Assembly (NCBI RefSeq): GCF_024055795.1
Contig: NZ_JAMXMY010000001.1
Coordinates: 186,001-250,000 of the forward strand
DNA from: Actinoallomurus purpureus
GTDB taxonomy: Bacteria; Actinomycetota; Actinomycetes; Streptosporangiales; Streptosporangiaceae
DNA length: 64,000 nt
Reading direction: 5' to 3'
The notes beneath the pieces were generated by a model. The model was not told where the DNA came from. It saw only the letters and a program-made list of their open reading frames with translations, and made no database searches. Both the position numbers and the translations under genes were made by a program. Numbering within the stretch: the first letter of the stretch is position 1; each line of letters begins with the position of its first letter. Below, in pieces: positions 53,801 to 63,781 of this stretch.

Positions 53801-55173
53801 GGTTCGGGCATCGGGTCGAGTTGAACGTGCTGGGGCTGTCCACCGTGATCCTGCCCGCGGCGGACGCGCAGAACGTCGGCGTGACCCCGATCGCGGAGAT
53901 CCAGCTCGCGCTCAAGGCCACGTTCGCGCCCGACGACGGCTACTTCTCCCTGCTCGCACAGCTCACCGCCAACTCGTTCCTCCTCGACCGGGCCTGCAGG
54001 CTGACCGGCGGGTTCGCCTTCGTGATCTGGTTCGGCCCCGACCACCCGGGCGACTTCGTGCTCACCGCCGGCGGCTACCACCCGCAGTTCGTCGTGCCGA
54101 AGCACTACCCCGCCGTGCCCCGGCTCGGCTTCAACTGGAAGGTCTCCGACCAGCTCGCACTGAAGGGAACGGGGTACTTCGCGCTCACGCCCGGCGCCCT
54201 GATGGCGGGCGGCTCGCTCAGCGCGACCTTTGAGGACGGGTCGCTCCGCGCCTGGTTCGACACCACGCTGGACTTCCTGGTCGCCTGGCAGCCGTTCCAC
54301 TACCAGGCCGCGTTCCACCTGAACGTCGGCGCGTCGTACACCTTCTCGTTCTTCGGCACGCACACGATCACCGTGCAGGTCGGCACCGACGTACGGTTCT
54401 GGGGGCCGGAGTTCGGCGGCACGGCCTTCATCGACCTCGACGTCATCTCCTTCACGATCGGCTTCGGCGCGGCCGAGGGCGGCACGGCGAAGCCGGTCGA
54501 GTGGAGCCGGTTCCGCGCCGCCCAGCTTCCTCCGGCCGACAAGGTCGTCACGGTCGCGCTGCGGGGTGGCGGCCAGCACTCCGGTGACGGCACCGACCTC
54601 GGCCAGGTGGACCCGCTCCGTCTCGAGCTGGTCACCGATTCCGCCATCCCCAGCACGCACGGCGCCGCGGGGACCACGGACATCGGAACGGGCGCGGCGT
54701 TCGGCATCGCACCGGTCGGGCTGCACGGCGGGTTCACGTCCCGGCACGAGCTGACCATCACCCGCGACGGGGTGGCCGCCGAGTCGTACTTCAGGTTCGA
54801 GCCGGTCACCAAGAGCCTGCCCGCGTCGCTGTGGGGTGACGAGCTCGTGCCCACGCTGAAGAAACCGGCCCTCGTCGACGGCCTGCTCAGCGGGTACGCG
54901 ATCCGGCCGGTGCCGCCGGGGGAGCCCGCCGACCCGCCGTCGGTGCCCCTGGCGGACCTGCGGGCCGGCACGCCGCTGTTCACCGAGCAGGACGCCTTCG
55001 ACTGGCAGCCGCTCGCGCCGTACCTGCACACCGACCAGCCGCTCGACCTGGGCGCGGGCGCCGACGCCCGCGCCGCGATCACCGGGAAGCTGCTGCCCGG
55101 CATCGTGGTCGACCTGAACGGCCTGACCCCCGCCGACTTCCTTCTGACGCCGCAGGTGGCCGCCCATGTCTGA
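50839..55173 (+). CDS. Giant DUF6603-type protein 5 of the operon, 1444 aa
   Basis: The ATG overlaps the MBL stop by 4 bp. The protein is almost entirely amphipathic beta-strand-like sequence (alternating hydrophobic residues, for example TLTVTATGDSTWTFVTAF), with no signal peptide or transmembrane helix. The C-terminal third matches the DUF6603 pattern as I know it: YFSLLAQLTANSFLLDRACR, GGYHPQFVVPKHYPAVPRLG, FHLNVGASYTFSFFGTHTIT and VQVGTDVRFWGPEFGGTAFI. The fold could be an extended beta groove or a long fibre; that is inference. It overlaps the last gene by 8 bp. Confidence 0.8.
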   Translation: MTLTLDQLRIAVQVVDGRLDLPLAALDSAAITAAFGPFLPSGTLTLSDVTDRHETPAGVQVTGTGDTAPFTGMTVVADFAVTADAATLTVTATGDSTWTFVTAFPLLSPTLWKDLTYDTPRLRLDSTTAPDLDDPLGQVPMTFTGTLIVGTRLAPLDLLFAGVEHTLTGEVTMLPPPAGPAIPFAQVPSIVLHGPDAPALDLGPLSITARRYELYAIPRFDYSSGDYGVAGRLLLLAGVPITIGGSQTVVGLLAELASWNDDITLEADLGGLGDLAFAEVAAFAGQQGGTLGNPFGINVTSPVRLSKVSVLVTRGPKVGHIVLTLETQEEWDLGAGIVLQEIDLLLRLDDPFGAGRRLTGVVSGLLGLGQYGTLEVSADFGERSLGGMLRTGDGPLSMREVFADLTGQDAGHFPDLAVKNFEIFGSVPSGGPPTFQAALGLEGVWAVSNQVSLSRVGFDLQYGAEAVFNAWADLLVGGVLVAIAAGYDATRGWSFTGETGPGQQIPIGAFVDELARTYDGLALPAPLARLTIENLAIALETTGPRLALSAETRFPIDTTEVDLTVAIDTAAKSFGGRIAVTTAGGVELDFDVHLSKAAEATRYAVTYSHGTADPIPPLKDLVAALSPTAAAAIPDGIAISVKDAVLAADGGTYVFGVDLTATIDLSRLPVIGPRLVGDQAVGFDPLRVVAASAALPAAEVKAVNGLLPSNVAALPEEDVAAGFTVGGRLRLGPLEAPVSLPVTPGQTTPTTPQKAQTDDNVLWYKVQTAYGPVQVNRVGVAYRHEPGKPARLAVLLDAAISIGGLTLSCDGLSAGISLSDLAAGPTFDLAGLGLSYSEGPVEISGAFLKSTLKFKGRDVTAYGGKAVIRTKAFSVGAIGSYAQLDEGPSMFVYAFLDYPIGGPAFFFVRGLAAGFGYNRRLIAPDVGAIVDFPLVAEAVGAVQPSGLAGELSRLETAIPPSPGDYFLAIGVHFTSFEMIDSFLLVTLGFGHRVELNVLGLSTVILPAADAQNVGVTPIAEIQLALKATFAPDDGYFSLLAQLTANSFLLDRACRLTGGFAFVIWFGPDHPGDFVLTAGGYHPQFVVPKHYPAVPRLGFNWKVSDQLALKGTGYFALTPGALMAGGSLSATFEDGSLRAWFDTTLDFLVAWQPFHYQAAFHLNVGASYTFSFFGTHTITVQVGTDVRFWGPEFGGTAFIDLDVISFTIGFGAAEGGTAKPVEWSRFRAAQLPPADKVVTVALRGGGQHSGDGTDLGQVDPLRLELVTDSAIPSTHGAAGTTDIGTGAAFGIAPVGLHGGFTSRHELTITRDGVAAESYFRFEPVTKSLPASLWGDELVPTLKKPALVDGLLSGYAIRPVPPGEPADPPSVPLADLRAGTPLFTEQDAFDWQPLAPYLHTDQPLDLGAGADARAAITGKLLPGIVVDLNGLTPADFLLTPQVAAHV

Positions 55174-56956
55174 GACGACCGTGCCCGACCGGTTGACGTT
55201 CGTCGCCTACCAGAGGCCGAGCCTGCCGAACGGCGACTACTCGATCACCGCGACGCAGCGGGTGTCGCTCGAGCCGTCTCCGTCTCCGTCTCCGTCGCCG
55301 TACACCGTGAACCGCACGTTCACCATCGGTGGAGAGCGGTTCGCGCTGCCGCCGATGGAGATCCGCGCGGTGTTCCCGCCCGAGGGCAGCCTCGGCGACC
55401 ACACCGACGTGCTGTCGCACATCGTCCTGGAGCGGTCCTCCCTGCCCTGGGAGCGGCGGCCCGGCGGCCCCGACGACGTCGCCCGGCCCTGGCTGGTACT
55501 GCTCCTGTTCAGCGACGCGGAGCCCGTGAAGGCCGGCACCGTGACGCTCGACGAGCTCGCCGCCGGCCCGGCGTACATCCCGGCGCCGCACCTGGAGAAA
55601 CACGACGCGACCACCGACGAGGTCAACGTCATCGACGTGCCGCGCGCACTGCTCGCCGACCTGATGCCGAGCCTCGCCGACCTCCGCTACCTGGCCCACG
55701 TACGGCGGGCCGACGCCGACACCGCCGTCATCGTCGGCACCCGGCTGCCGCCGGCCGGCACCTCCAGCACCGTCCACCTCGTCTCCGTCGAGGGCCGGTA
55801 CGGTCCCGGCGGATTCGACCTCGGCCCCGACACCCCCGACGCGCAGGTCCGCCTGGTCACCCTCGCCAACTGGCGGTTCGCCTGCGTGACGGAGGACCAG
55901 ACCTTCGCCCACCTGGCGCGGGCGCTCGCCGACCAGGGACATCCGTACCGGCTCCCCGACAGCGGCGAGCCGCGCGCGGACGCGTTCCTGCGCCAGGGCT
56001 ACGTGCCGGTCCGGCACGACCTGCGGCAGGGCGGCCGTACGGTCTCCTGGTACCGGGGCCCGTTCGTGACCGGCTCGGCTCCGGCACCCGCGCCGAGGGT
56101 GCTGCGCACCTCCGACCAGCTCCTGCGCTTCTACACCGACGCCGGGATGTTCGACACGGGGTACGCGGCGGCCTGGCAGCTCGGGCGGCTCATCGCGCTG
56201 CAGCACACCGCCGCCGCCACCGCCCTGTACGGCTGGAAGCGGCGCCGCGCCCAGGAGATCAAGCGGGCCGACCCGTCGCAGGTCCCGCTGGTCGTGCCGC
56301 ACATCGACACCGACATCCCGCCGAGCGTCCAGGCACTCTTCGACGACCTGGCCCGCCTGCGCGGCGTCCCCCTCCGCTACCTGGTCCCCGACGACCGTCT
56401 CCTGCCGGTCGAGACGGTCCGGTTCCTGCAACTCGATCCCGCCTGGGTCGCGGCCCTGGTGGACGGCGCGTACAGCATCGGCCGGATCACTCGGCTCGAC
56501 GCCGAAGAGGACCTCCGGCACCCGCCGGCGGTCGATCTTCCGCAGATCGGCGGTGCGCTCATTCGCTCGGACCTGGTCTCCGGCTATCCCGACCTGCTCG
56601 CCGACGCCTACGCCGACACGGCCGGGACCATCCGGCTCACATCGATTCCTACCGAGCGTCTGTCCGAGACCGTTCTCCTCTGTCTCTTCGAGGGGGAGCC
56701 GGCCCGCCTGGACCTGCACCAGCGCCCGGAGGCACTCCACTTCGCCGTCGAACCGGTCGCCGGGGGCATCACCAAGACCCTGCGTACCGGAACGACCGTC
56801 GGCACGCTTCCGCTGAACCCTCACGGCACTGTGCCGGTCTCCGCGCTGGCGGGCGAGATGGCCGGTGCCCTGAGAACCGCCGTCGACTCCGGCGCCTTCG
56901 CCGCTCAGATGATCGAGACGGCCGAACGCGTCAGCTTTCTCCGCACCCGACCGTGA
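55166..56956 (+). CDS. Unknown protein 6 of the operon, 596 aa
   Basis: The start lies 8 bp inside the preceding gene. The N-terminus (PDRLTFVAYQRPSLPNGDYS) includes a Ser-Pro run near residues 36-43 encoded by a hexanucleotide repeat, then beta-rich sequence (RTFTIGGERFALPPMEIRAV) and a mainly helical middle (YAAAWQLGRLIALQHTAAAT). It has no catalytic motif, signal or membrane span. The PPMEIRAVFPPEGSLGDHTD and LPHIVLERSSLPWER-like context suggest a baseplate- or scaffold-type protein, but I cannot assign it. It is the last gene before a strong terminator. Confidence 0.7.
   Translation: MSETTVPDRLTFVAYQRPSLPNGDYSITATQRVSLEPSPSPSPSPYTVNRTFTIGGERFALPPMEIRAVFPPEGSLGDHTDVLSHIVLERSSLPWERRPGGPDDVARPWLVLLLFSDAEPVKAGTVTLDELAAGPAYIPAPHLEKHDATTDEVNVIDVPRALLADLMPSLADLRYLAHVRRADADTAVIVGTRLPPAGTSSTVHLVSVEGRYGPGGFDLGPDTPDAQVRLVTLANWRFACVTEDQTFAHLARALADQGHPYRLPDSGEPRADAFLRQGYVPVRHDLRQGGRTVSWYRGPFVTGSAPAPAPRVLRTSDQLLRFYTDAGMFDTGYAAAWQLGRLIALQHTAAATALYGWKRRRAQEIKRADPSQVPLVVPHIDTDIPPSVQALFDDLARLRGVPLRYLVPDDRLLPVETVRFLQLDPAWVAALVDGAYSIGRITRLDAEEDLRHPPAVDLPQIGGALIRSDLVSGYPDLLADAYADTAGTIRLTSIPTERLSETVLLCLFEGEPARLDLHQRPEALHFAVEPVAGGITKTLRTGTTVGTLPLNPHGTVPVSALAGEMAGALRTAVDSGAFAAQMIETAERVSFLRTRP
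55274..55297 (+). repeat. Hexanucleotide tandem repeat (CCGTCT)
   Basis: Three CCGTCT units plus a CCGTCG unit encode the Pro-Ser run near residue 40 of operon protein 6. A change of unit number keeps frame and only changes linker length. Confidence 0.8.
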
Positions 56957-57058
56957 CCACCGCGATGCGGCGCAGCACGCCCGCCGGCTCCTCGACGGGC
57001 CTTCCGCGGAGTTCGTGGAAGCAGCGTTCGGCGGTGTCGCGGTAGCCGACCCGTGAAA

Positions 57059-57090
57059 TGCTCCGGCGGAGCATCGGCTCCGCCGGAGCA
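57059..57090. terminator. Bidirectional terminator between the giant operon and the APH gene
   Basis: TGCTCCGGCGGAGC at 57059-57072 pairs perfectly (14 bp) with 57077-57090 around an ATCG loop. It lies 102 bp beyond the operon stop and 67 bp beyond the convergent APH-fold gene, so it can end both transcripts. The rest of 56957-57157 holds no gene. Confidence 0.85.
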
Positions 57091-57157
57091 CGTCCCCGCA
57101 CCGGAATGGTGCGGTTCAGGGCCGGGACGGCCGTACGGATGTGCGGGTGGCGCGTGC

Positions 57158-58105
57158 CTACGGGTCGCCGATGGTGCGGCGCGTGGGCGGGCGGCTGGTG
57201 GATCGAGCGTGGTCGGCCAGGACCTCATCGATGACGCGGCGGTCGTTGGCGGTCCGCTCGTCGTGGGTGTCGATGGTGCCGGCGAGGCCGAGGAGTGCTT
57301 TCCACAGGGCCCAGCCGCGGGCGCGCGCCCAGGTGGCGGGGTCCTGGCCGACGGTGTCGCGGAAGGCTTCCCGGCTGCCGCCGGTGAGCAGGGTCCATGC
57401 GATGACCAGGTCGCAGGCGGGGTCGCCGACGCCTGACGTGCCGAAGTCGATGACGGCGGCCAGCCGTCCGTCGTCGACCAGGAGGTTCCCACCGGCGATG
57501 TCGCCGTGGAACCACACCGGCGGCCCTGTCCAGGCCGCATCGAGCGCGGCGTCCCATACGGCCGAGGCTCGGTCGGTGTCGATGCGGCCGTCGAGTGCGG
57601 TGAGGCAGCGGCGGGTCTCGTCGTCGTAGTGGGCCAGGGCCGCGCCCCGGTAGAAGCTGTGCGCGCCGGCCGGCGGTCCGCCGCTGGCGTCGATGCGCTG
57701 GAGGGCGCGGATGAACTCGGCGAGAGCGATCGCGAATGCGGATGGGTCGTCGATGCGGTCGAGGGTCGCGGTCCGGCCGTCCAGCCAGCGGCGGATGGAC
57801 CAGTTGAACGGGTACCCCTCGCCTGGAGCGCCCTTGGCCAGGGGTGTCGGGATCGCGAGGGGGAGTGATGGCGCGAGGACCGGCAGCCATCGGTGTTCCT
57901 TGTCGACCGCCGGCGCGTAGCCAGCGGCGGTCGGCAGGCGCACGGTCATCTCCTCGCCGAGCCGGTAGGTGCGGTTGTCCCACCCATCGATCTCCACCGG
58001 TGCGACGGGGAGATCGCTCCATTGCGGGAACTGGGCCGCGATCAGTCGTCGTACCAGCCCCGCGTCGATCCCCGCGCGACCGTCGATGTTCCGGCTGCCG
58101 ACCAC
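57158..58105 (-). CDS. Aminoglycoside-phosphotransferase-family (APH fold) kinase
   Basis: This 315-aa protein has the APH catalytic loop VWFHGDIAGGNLLVDDG near residue 198 and the metal-binding VIDFGTSGVGDPACDLVIAW near 215. The N-terminal lobe has WDNRTYRLGEEMTVRLPTAA. Although the family includes antibiotic kinases, most such chromosomal actinobacterial members phosphorylate unknown small molecules, so resistance should not be assumed. GTG at 58105 is chosen because family sequence (GIDAGLVRRLIAAQFPQWSD) starts shortly after it; the frame is open 40 codons farther with non-family sequence. Confidence 0.85.
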   Translation of the reverse strand: MVGSRNIDGRAGIDAGLVRRLIAAQFPQWSDLPVAPVEIDGWDNRTYRLGEEMTVRLPTAAGYAPAVDKEHRWLPVLAPSLPLAIPTPLAKGAPGEGYPFNWSIRRWLDGRTATLDRIDDPSAFAIALAEFIRALQRIDASGGPPAGAHSFYRGAALAHYDDETRRCLTALDGRIDTDRASAVWDAALDAAWTGPPVWFHGDIAGGNLLVDDGRLAAVIDFGTSGVGDPACDLVIAWTLLTGGSREAFRDTVGQDPATWARARGWALWKALLGLAGTIDTHDERTANDRRVIDEVLADHARSTSRPPTRRTIGDP

Positions 58106-58268
58106 CGGAAGATCATGACGGTCCTTCCTCCCACCGCGCAAAGGGTTTTGGTGCCGCCGAGTGTGGGCGCCATCGCGCGAGCCGTTCGGGCGCTCGGGGC
58201 GATCGGGAACCTGGCCGGCCTCCATCCGGAGGCCGGCCAGGATCGGGCCCTGGTTCGAGGGAGAGACG

Positions 58269-58466
58269 TCACTTGCTGGGTTCGGGCGCCTTGCAGGAGA
58301 TCTTGGGGTTCACGCCCGTGTAGTTGAGGGGGCCCGCGATGATCGTGACGACGAGGGTGCCTGCCTGGGAGCAGTTCTTCGGGCCGCTGCTGTAGTAGTG
58401 ACGTTGCCCGGCGGCGATGGCTCCGATGATGAGCCACAAGAGGATCACGGCTGTGGTGATTCTCAT
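58269..58466 (-). CDS. Small membrane-anchored or secreted protein, 65 aa
   Basis: The ATG at 58466 follows TTGGAGAAACG. The N-terminal helix (TTAVILLWLIIGAIAAGQRH) is a signal anchor. The exported part has YYSSGPKNCSQAGTLVVTII and AGPLNYTGVNPKISC, with two cysteines that may form a disulfide. Near-identical small proteins are, in my knowledge, widespread in streptomycetes, but their function is unknown. It is a single gene. Confidence 0.75.
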   Translation of the reverse strand: MRITTAVILLWLIIGAIAAGQRHYYSSGPKNCSQAGTLVVTIIAGPLNYTGVNPKISCKAPEPSK

Positions 58467-61184
<2,718 letters not shown>

Positions 61185-61296
61185 GTCGCCGGCGCCCCAG
61201 AGCAGTGTTCGTCAGCCACCCCAGGTCCCGGCCGTCGCCGTGGACCTGGGGGTTCGCGGTCTCGGGCCGGCTGGCCGGTGGCGGCGACACGATCAT

Positions 61297-61312
61297 TGGA
61301 ATGTCAATTCCA
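61297..61312. promoter_or_regulatory. TetR operator upstream of the tetR-type gene
   Basis: TGGAATGTCAATTCCA has TGGAAT/ATTCCA half-sites in the same spacing as the site before IDH. It ends 19 bp before the ATG at 61332, overlapping the likely transcription start. This position fits autorepression. Confidence 0.7.
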
Positions 61313-61331
61313 GTCGAACTAAAGTGGGGAC

Positions 61332-61970
61332 ATGACCAAGAGCGGCTCACCGGCCTCCGCGAGTGCCGAGCACAAGCTCACCGCGCCCGGTCGCCGCACG
61401 CGTGAGCGCATCGTCCAGGCCGCCGCCGACCTGATGTTCCGCCAAGGCGTGGCCGGTACGAGCATCCCCGAGATCCAGCAGGCCGCCGGGGTCAGCGCCT
61501 CGCAGATCTACCACTACTTCGGCGACAAGCGAGGGCTCGTCCGGGCGGTCATCGACCATCAGACCGAGGCGTCCCTCGACGGCCAGCGGCCGATCCTGGA
61601 CCACCTCGACAGCTTCGAGGCCCTGCGCGCGTGGTGCGACGCGGCCGTCGCGAACCAGGAACGCCGTCAGTGCGAGGGAGGCTGCGAGATCGGGTCGCTC
61701 GCCAGCGAACTGGTCGAAACCGACGACGCCACCCGCGCCGACCTCGTCGAGGCGTTCGAGCGCTGGGAGAGGCCGATCCGTGAGGGCCTGGCCCGGATGC
61801 AGAAGCGGGGGGAACTGTCGGCGGACGCCGACGTCCACGACCTGGCCACCATGATGCTCGCCGCCATCCAGGGCGGCCTTCTGCTCACCCAGATTCGCCG
61901 CAGCACCCACCCCTTCAAGACTGCGACGGACGCCGCGCTCGCCCACATCGAGACCTTCGCCGGCAGGTAG
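61332..61970 (+). CDS. TetR/AcrR-family regulator, candidate autorepressor
   Basis: This 212-aa protein has a helix-turn-helix in RRTRERIVQAAADLMFRQGV and GTSIPEIQQAAGVSASQIYH then YFGDKRGLVRAVI. The C-terminal domain has NQERRQCEGGCEIGSLASEL, a cysteine-containing loop typical of YxaF/LmrA-like regulators. The ATG follows GTGGGGAC. It lies just after IDH on the same strand, with its own promoter carrying a palindrome shared with the IDH promoter. The cysteines could sense electrophiles (inference). Confidence 0.9.
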   Translation: MTKSGSPASASAEHKLTAPGRRTRERIVQAAADLMFRQGVAGTSIPEIQQAAGVSASQIYHYFGDKRGLVRAVIDHQTEASLDGQRPILDHLDSFEALRAWCDAAVANQERRQCEGGCEIGSLASELVETDDATRADLVEAFERWERPIREGLARMQKRGELSADADVHDLATMMLAAIQGGLLLTQIRRSTHPFKTATDAALAHIETFAGR

Positions 61971-62286
61971 CGGCCGGCCTGGAACCGCGCCGCACGGGAA
62001 ACGGTCCGTCGGCGTCCGTGCACGAGTGGGCAGCGGCAAGCCCGCCCGCGCTTCCAGGGGAAACGCGGGCGGTGAGCTCGGCCGGGGTGGCGAACCGCGT
62101 CAGTGTGAACGCCATCGCCGGGGGCACGGTGAGTGATGAGGAGGCCACGGGTCTCTTGGGCCCAGGCCGCTCTGTTCCTTGCCGGGGTGACCGGTCCGGC
62201 TTCATCGTCGGCGCCACCATCGGCGCCGACGGAGGCCGCATGGTGGTGTTGCCGCCAGGAGCACATCAAAGAGAGAGGGCAGGCAC
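61971..62286. other. Intergenic stretch between tetR and SDR genes
   Basis: This 316-bp stretch has weak open frames on both strands. A minus frame (61915-62241) has a short sensible-looking piece (AMAFTLTRFATPAELTARVS) but no start with a ribosome site. The right end carries the SDR ribosome site. No TGGAAT-type operator is present. Confidence 0.35.
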
Positions 62287-63033
62287 ATGGGCAGGCTCAC
62301 GGGCCGAGTAGCGGTGGTCACCGGTGCCTCCAAGGGCATCGGAGCGGCCATCGCCAAGTCGCTCGCAGCGGAAGGCGCCTCAGTGGTCGTCAACTACGCT
62401 TCCAGTAAGGCGGGCGGCGACGCCACCGTCTCCGCTATCACCGCCGCCGGCGGCAAGGCGGTCGCCGTGGGCGGCGACGTCTCCAAGGCCGCCGACGCGC
62501 AGCGCATCGTCGACGCGGCGATCGAGCACTACGGCCGCCTGGACATCCTCGTCAACAACTCCGGCGTGTGGGAATACGCCCCGATCGGGGCGATCACCGA
62601 AGACCAGTTCCACAGGATGTTCGACGTCAACGTGCTCGGCACCCTGCTGGTCACGCGGGCGGCCGTCAAGCACCTCGGCGAGGGCGGCAGCATCATCAAC
62701 GTCGGCTCCGGCGCCAGCCGCACCACGCCCCCGAAGACGGTGATCTACACCGCCACCAAGGGCGCCGTGGACGCGATCACCGGTGTGCTCTCCAGGGAAC
62801 TCGGCCCAAGGAAGATCCGCGTCAACTCCCTCAATCCCGGCCTCGTCGACACCGAAGGCGCGCACAACACCGGCACCATGGGCTCCGACCTGGAGGCGTT
62901 CCTCGTCGGCCAGACGCCGTTCGGTCGGGCGGGCCGGCCCGACGACATCACCGGCATCGCCGTCTTCCTCGCCTCGGACGACTCGGCCTGGCTGACCGGC
63001 GAGCATCTCATCGCATCGGGCGGCCTTCGCTGA
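62287..63033 (+). CDS. Short-chain dehydrogenase/reductase (3-oxoacyl reductase/glucose dehydrogenase-like)
   Basis: This 248-aa classical SDR has the cofactor motif TGASKGIG near residues 13-20, NNSGVWEYAP (variant of NNAG) near 91, catalytic Ser in INVGSGASR near 141, and YTATKGAVD (Tyr-x3-Lys) near 155. The C-terminus is complete (GEHLIASGGLR). VVNYASSK after strand 2 favours NADP(H). The ATG follows GAGAGAGGGCAGGCAC. The substrate is unknown. Downstream of the TetR gene on the same strand; possibly in its regulon, although no operator was seen in its own leader. Confidence 0.92.
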   Translation: MGRLTGRVAVVTGASKGIGAAIAKSLAAEGASVVVNYASSKAGGDATVSAITAAGGKAVAVGGDVSKAADAQRIVDAAIEHYGRLDILVNNSGVWEYAPIGAITEDQFHRMFDVNVLGTLLVTRAAVKHLGEGGSIINVGSGASRTTPPKTVIYTATKGAVDAITGVLSRELGPRKIRVNSLNPGLVDTEGAHNTGTMGSDLEAFLVGQTPFGRAGRPDDITGIAVFLASDDSAWLTGEHLIASGGLR

Positions 63034-63106
63034 CCCGAGCCCACCCCCGCCGACCGCAGCGGCGGGGGTCCGCTGCCGCGCGCCAGTCGAGGCCATGGTT
63101 TTCCGA

Positions 63107-63706
63107 TCAGCCGCTCTGCTCGTTCCGCTCCAGACGCGGCCGGACCTCTCGCGCGATGACCTCGTACGTTTCCACCATCGCCGCGGTCGACGAGCCGTGC
63201 GGGCACTTGACCAGGAAATGCTCGACGCCGGCCTGCTGATAACGACGGAGCTTCTCAGCGCAGGCGTCCGCGTCGCCGACGAGATCCCAATCGGCGGCAT
63301 GCCCGCCGGGGTCGCTCCCGGACGGGTGGGCCACCACGTTCACGGCGACGGTGACATCTTCCCGGCGGCGGCCGTACAGCGCGAGCTGTTCCCGCAGATA
63401 GGCGAGATGTTTCGTCAACTCGTCGACCGGCAGGCGAAACGGCAGCCAGCCATCCCCGAGTTCGGCGGCACGTCGGATGGAGCGTTTCCCGTGCCCGCCG
63501 ATCCAGATCGGCAGGCCACCCGGCCGCGCGGGCTTCGGCTCCATCAGCATCGGCTCGAATCGGTATACGTCACCCTCGAACCCGACGGCGGTGCTCGTGG
63601 TCCAGACGGACCGGAGAATTCTGATCGCCTCATCCGTCGCAAGGCCGCGCCTGTCGAACAGGGCGTCGTACCCGAGGGCGTCGAACTCCTCGCGCAGCCA
63701 GCCCGA
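63107..63706 (-). pseudogene. LLM-class F420-dependent oxidoreductase, N-terminal half missing
   Basis: Sense begins at SGWLREEFDALGYDALFDRR and runs through IRILRSVWTTSTAVGFEGDV, MLMEPKPARPGGLPIWIGGH and GVEHFLVKCP to a TGA at 63107-63109. These are the second half of luciferase-like monooxygenases, starting at the GVGxGWLREEF motif. The first 95 or so residues, with the substrate/cofactor N-terminal strands, are gone, and directly upstream stands the terminator of the next gene. An ATG at 63550 opens a 147-aa frame, but it would not fold as the barrel. Confidence 0.75.
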
Positions 63707-63739
63707 AAGGGTACGCCGACGCCGGTCGCCAGGTGGGAA

Positions 63740-63768
63740 GGGCCCCGCGCGGAGGACGCGCGGGGCCC
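63740..63768 (-). terminator. Terminator hairpin of the gene at the right edge
   Basis: GGGCCCCGCGCG at 63740-63751 pairs perfectly (12 bp) with 63757-63768 around GAGGA. It lies 13 bp after the stop of the minus-strand gene that enters from the right edge. Confidence 0.8.
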
Positions 63769-63781
63769 CGATGGATCACGG

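Noticed and set aside
51244-55167. 1307-codon open frame on the minus strand opposite the DUF6603-type gene
   Set aside because: Same antisense effect: composition dominated by Arg, Gly, Asp and Gln with no motif, while the + frame is recognisable.
57158-58105. Aminoglycoside resistance determinant
   Set aside because: The APH fold is clear, but the family is broad and nothing in sequence or context shows activity on an antibiotic.
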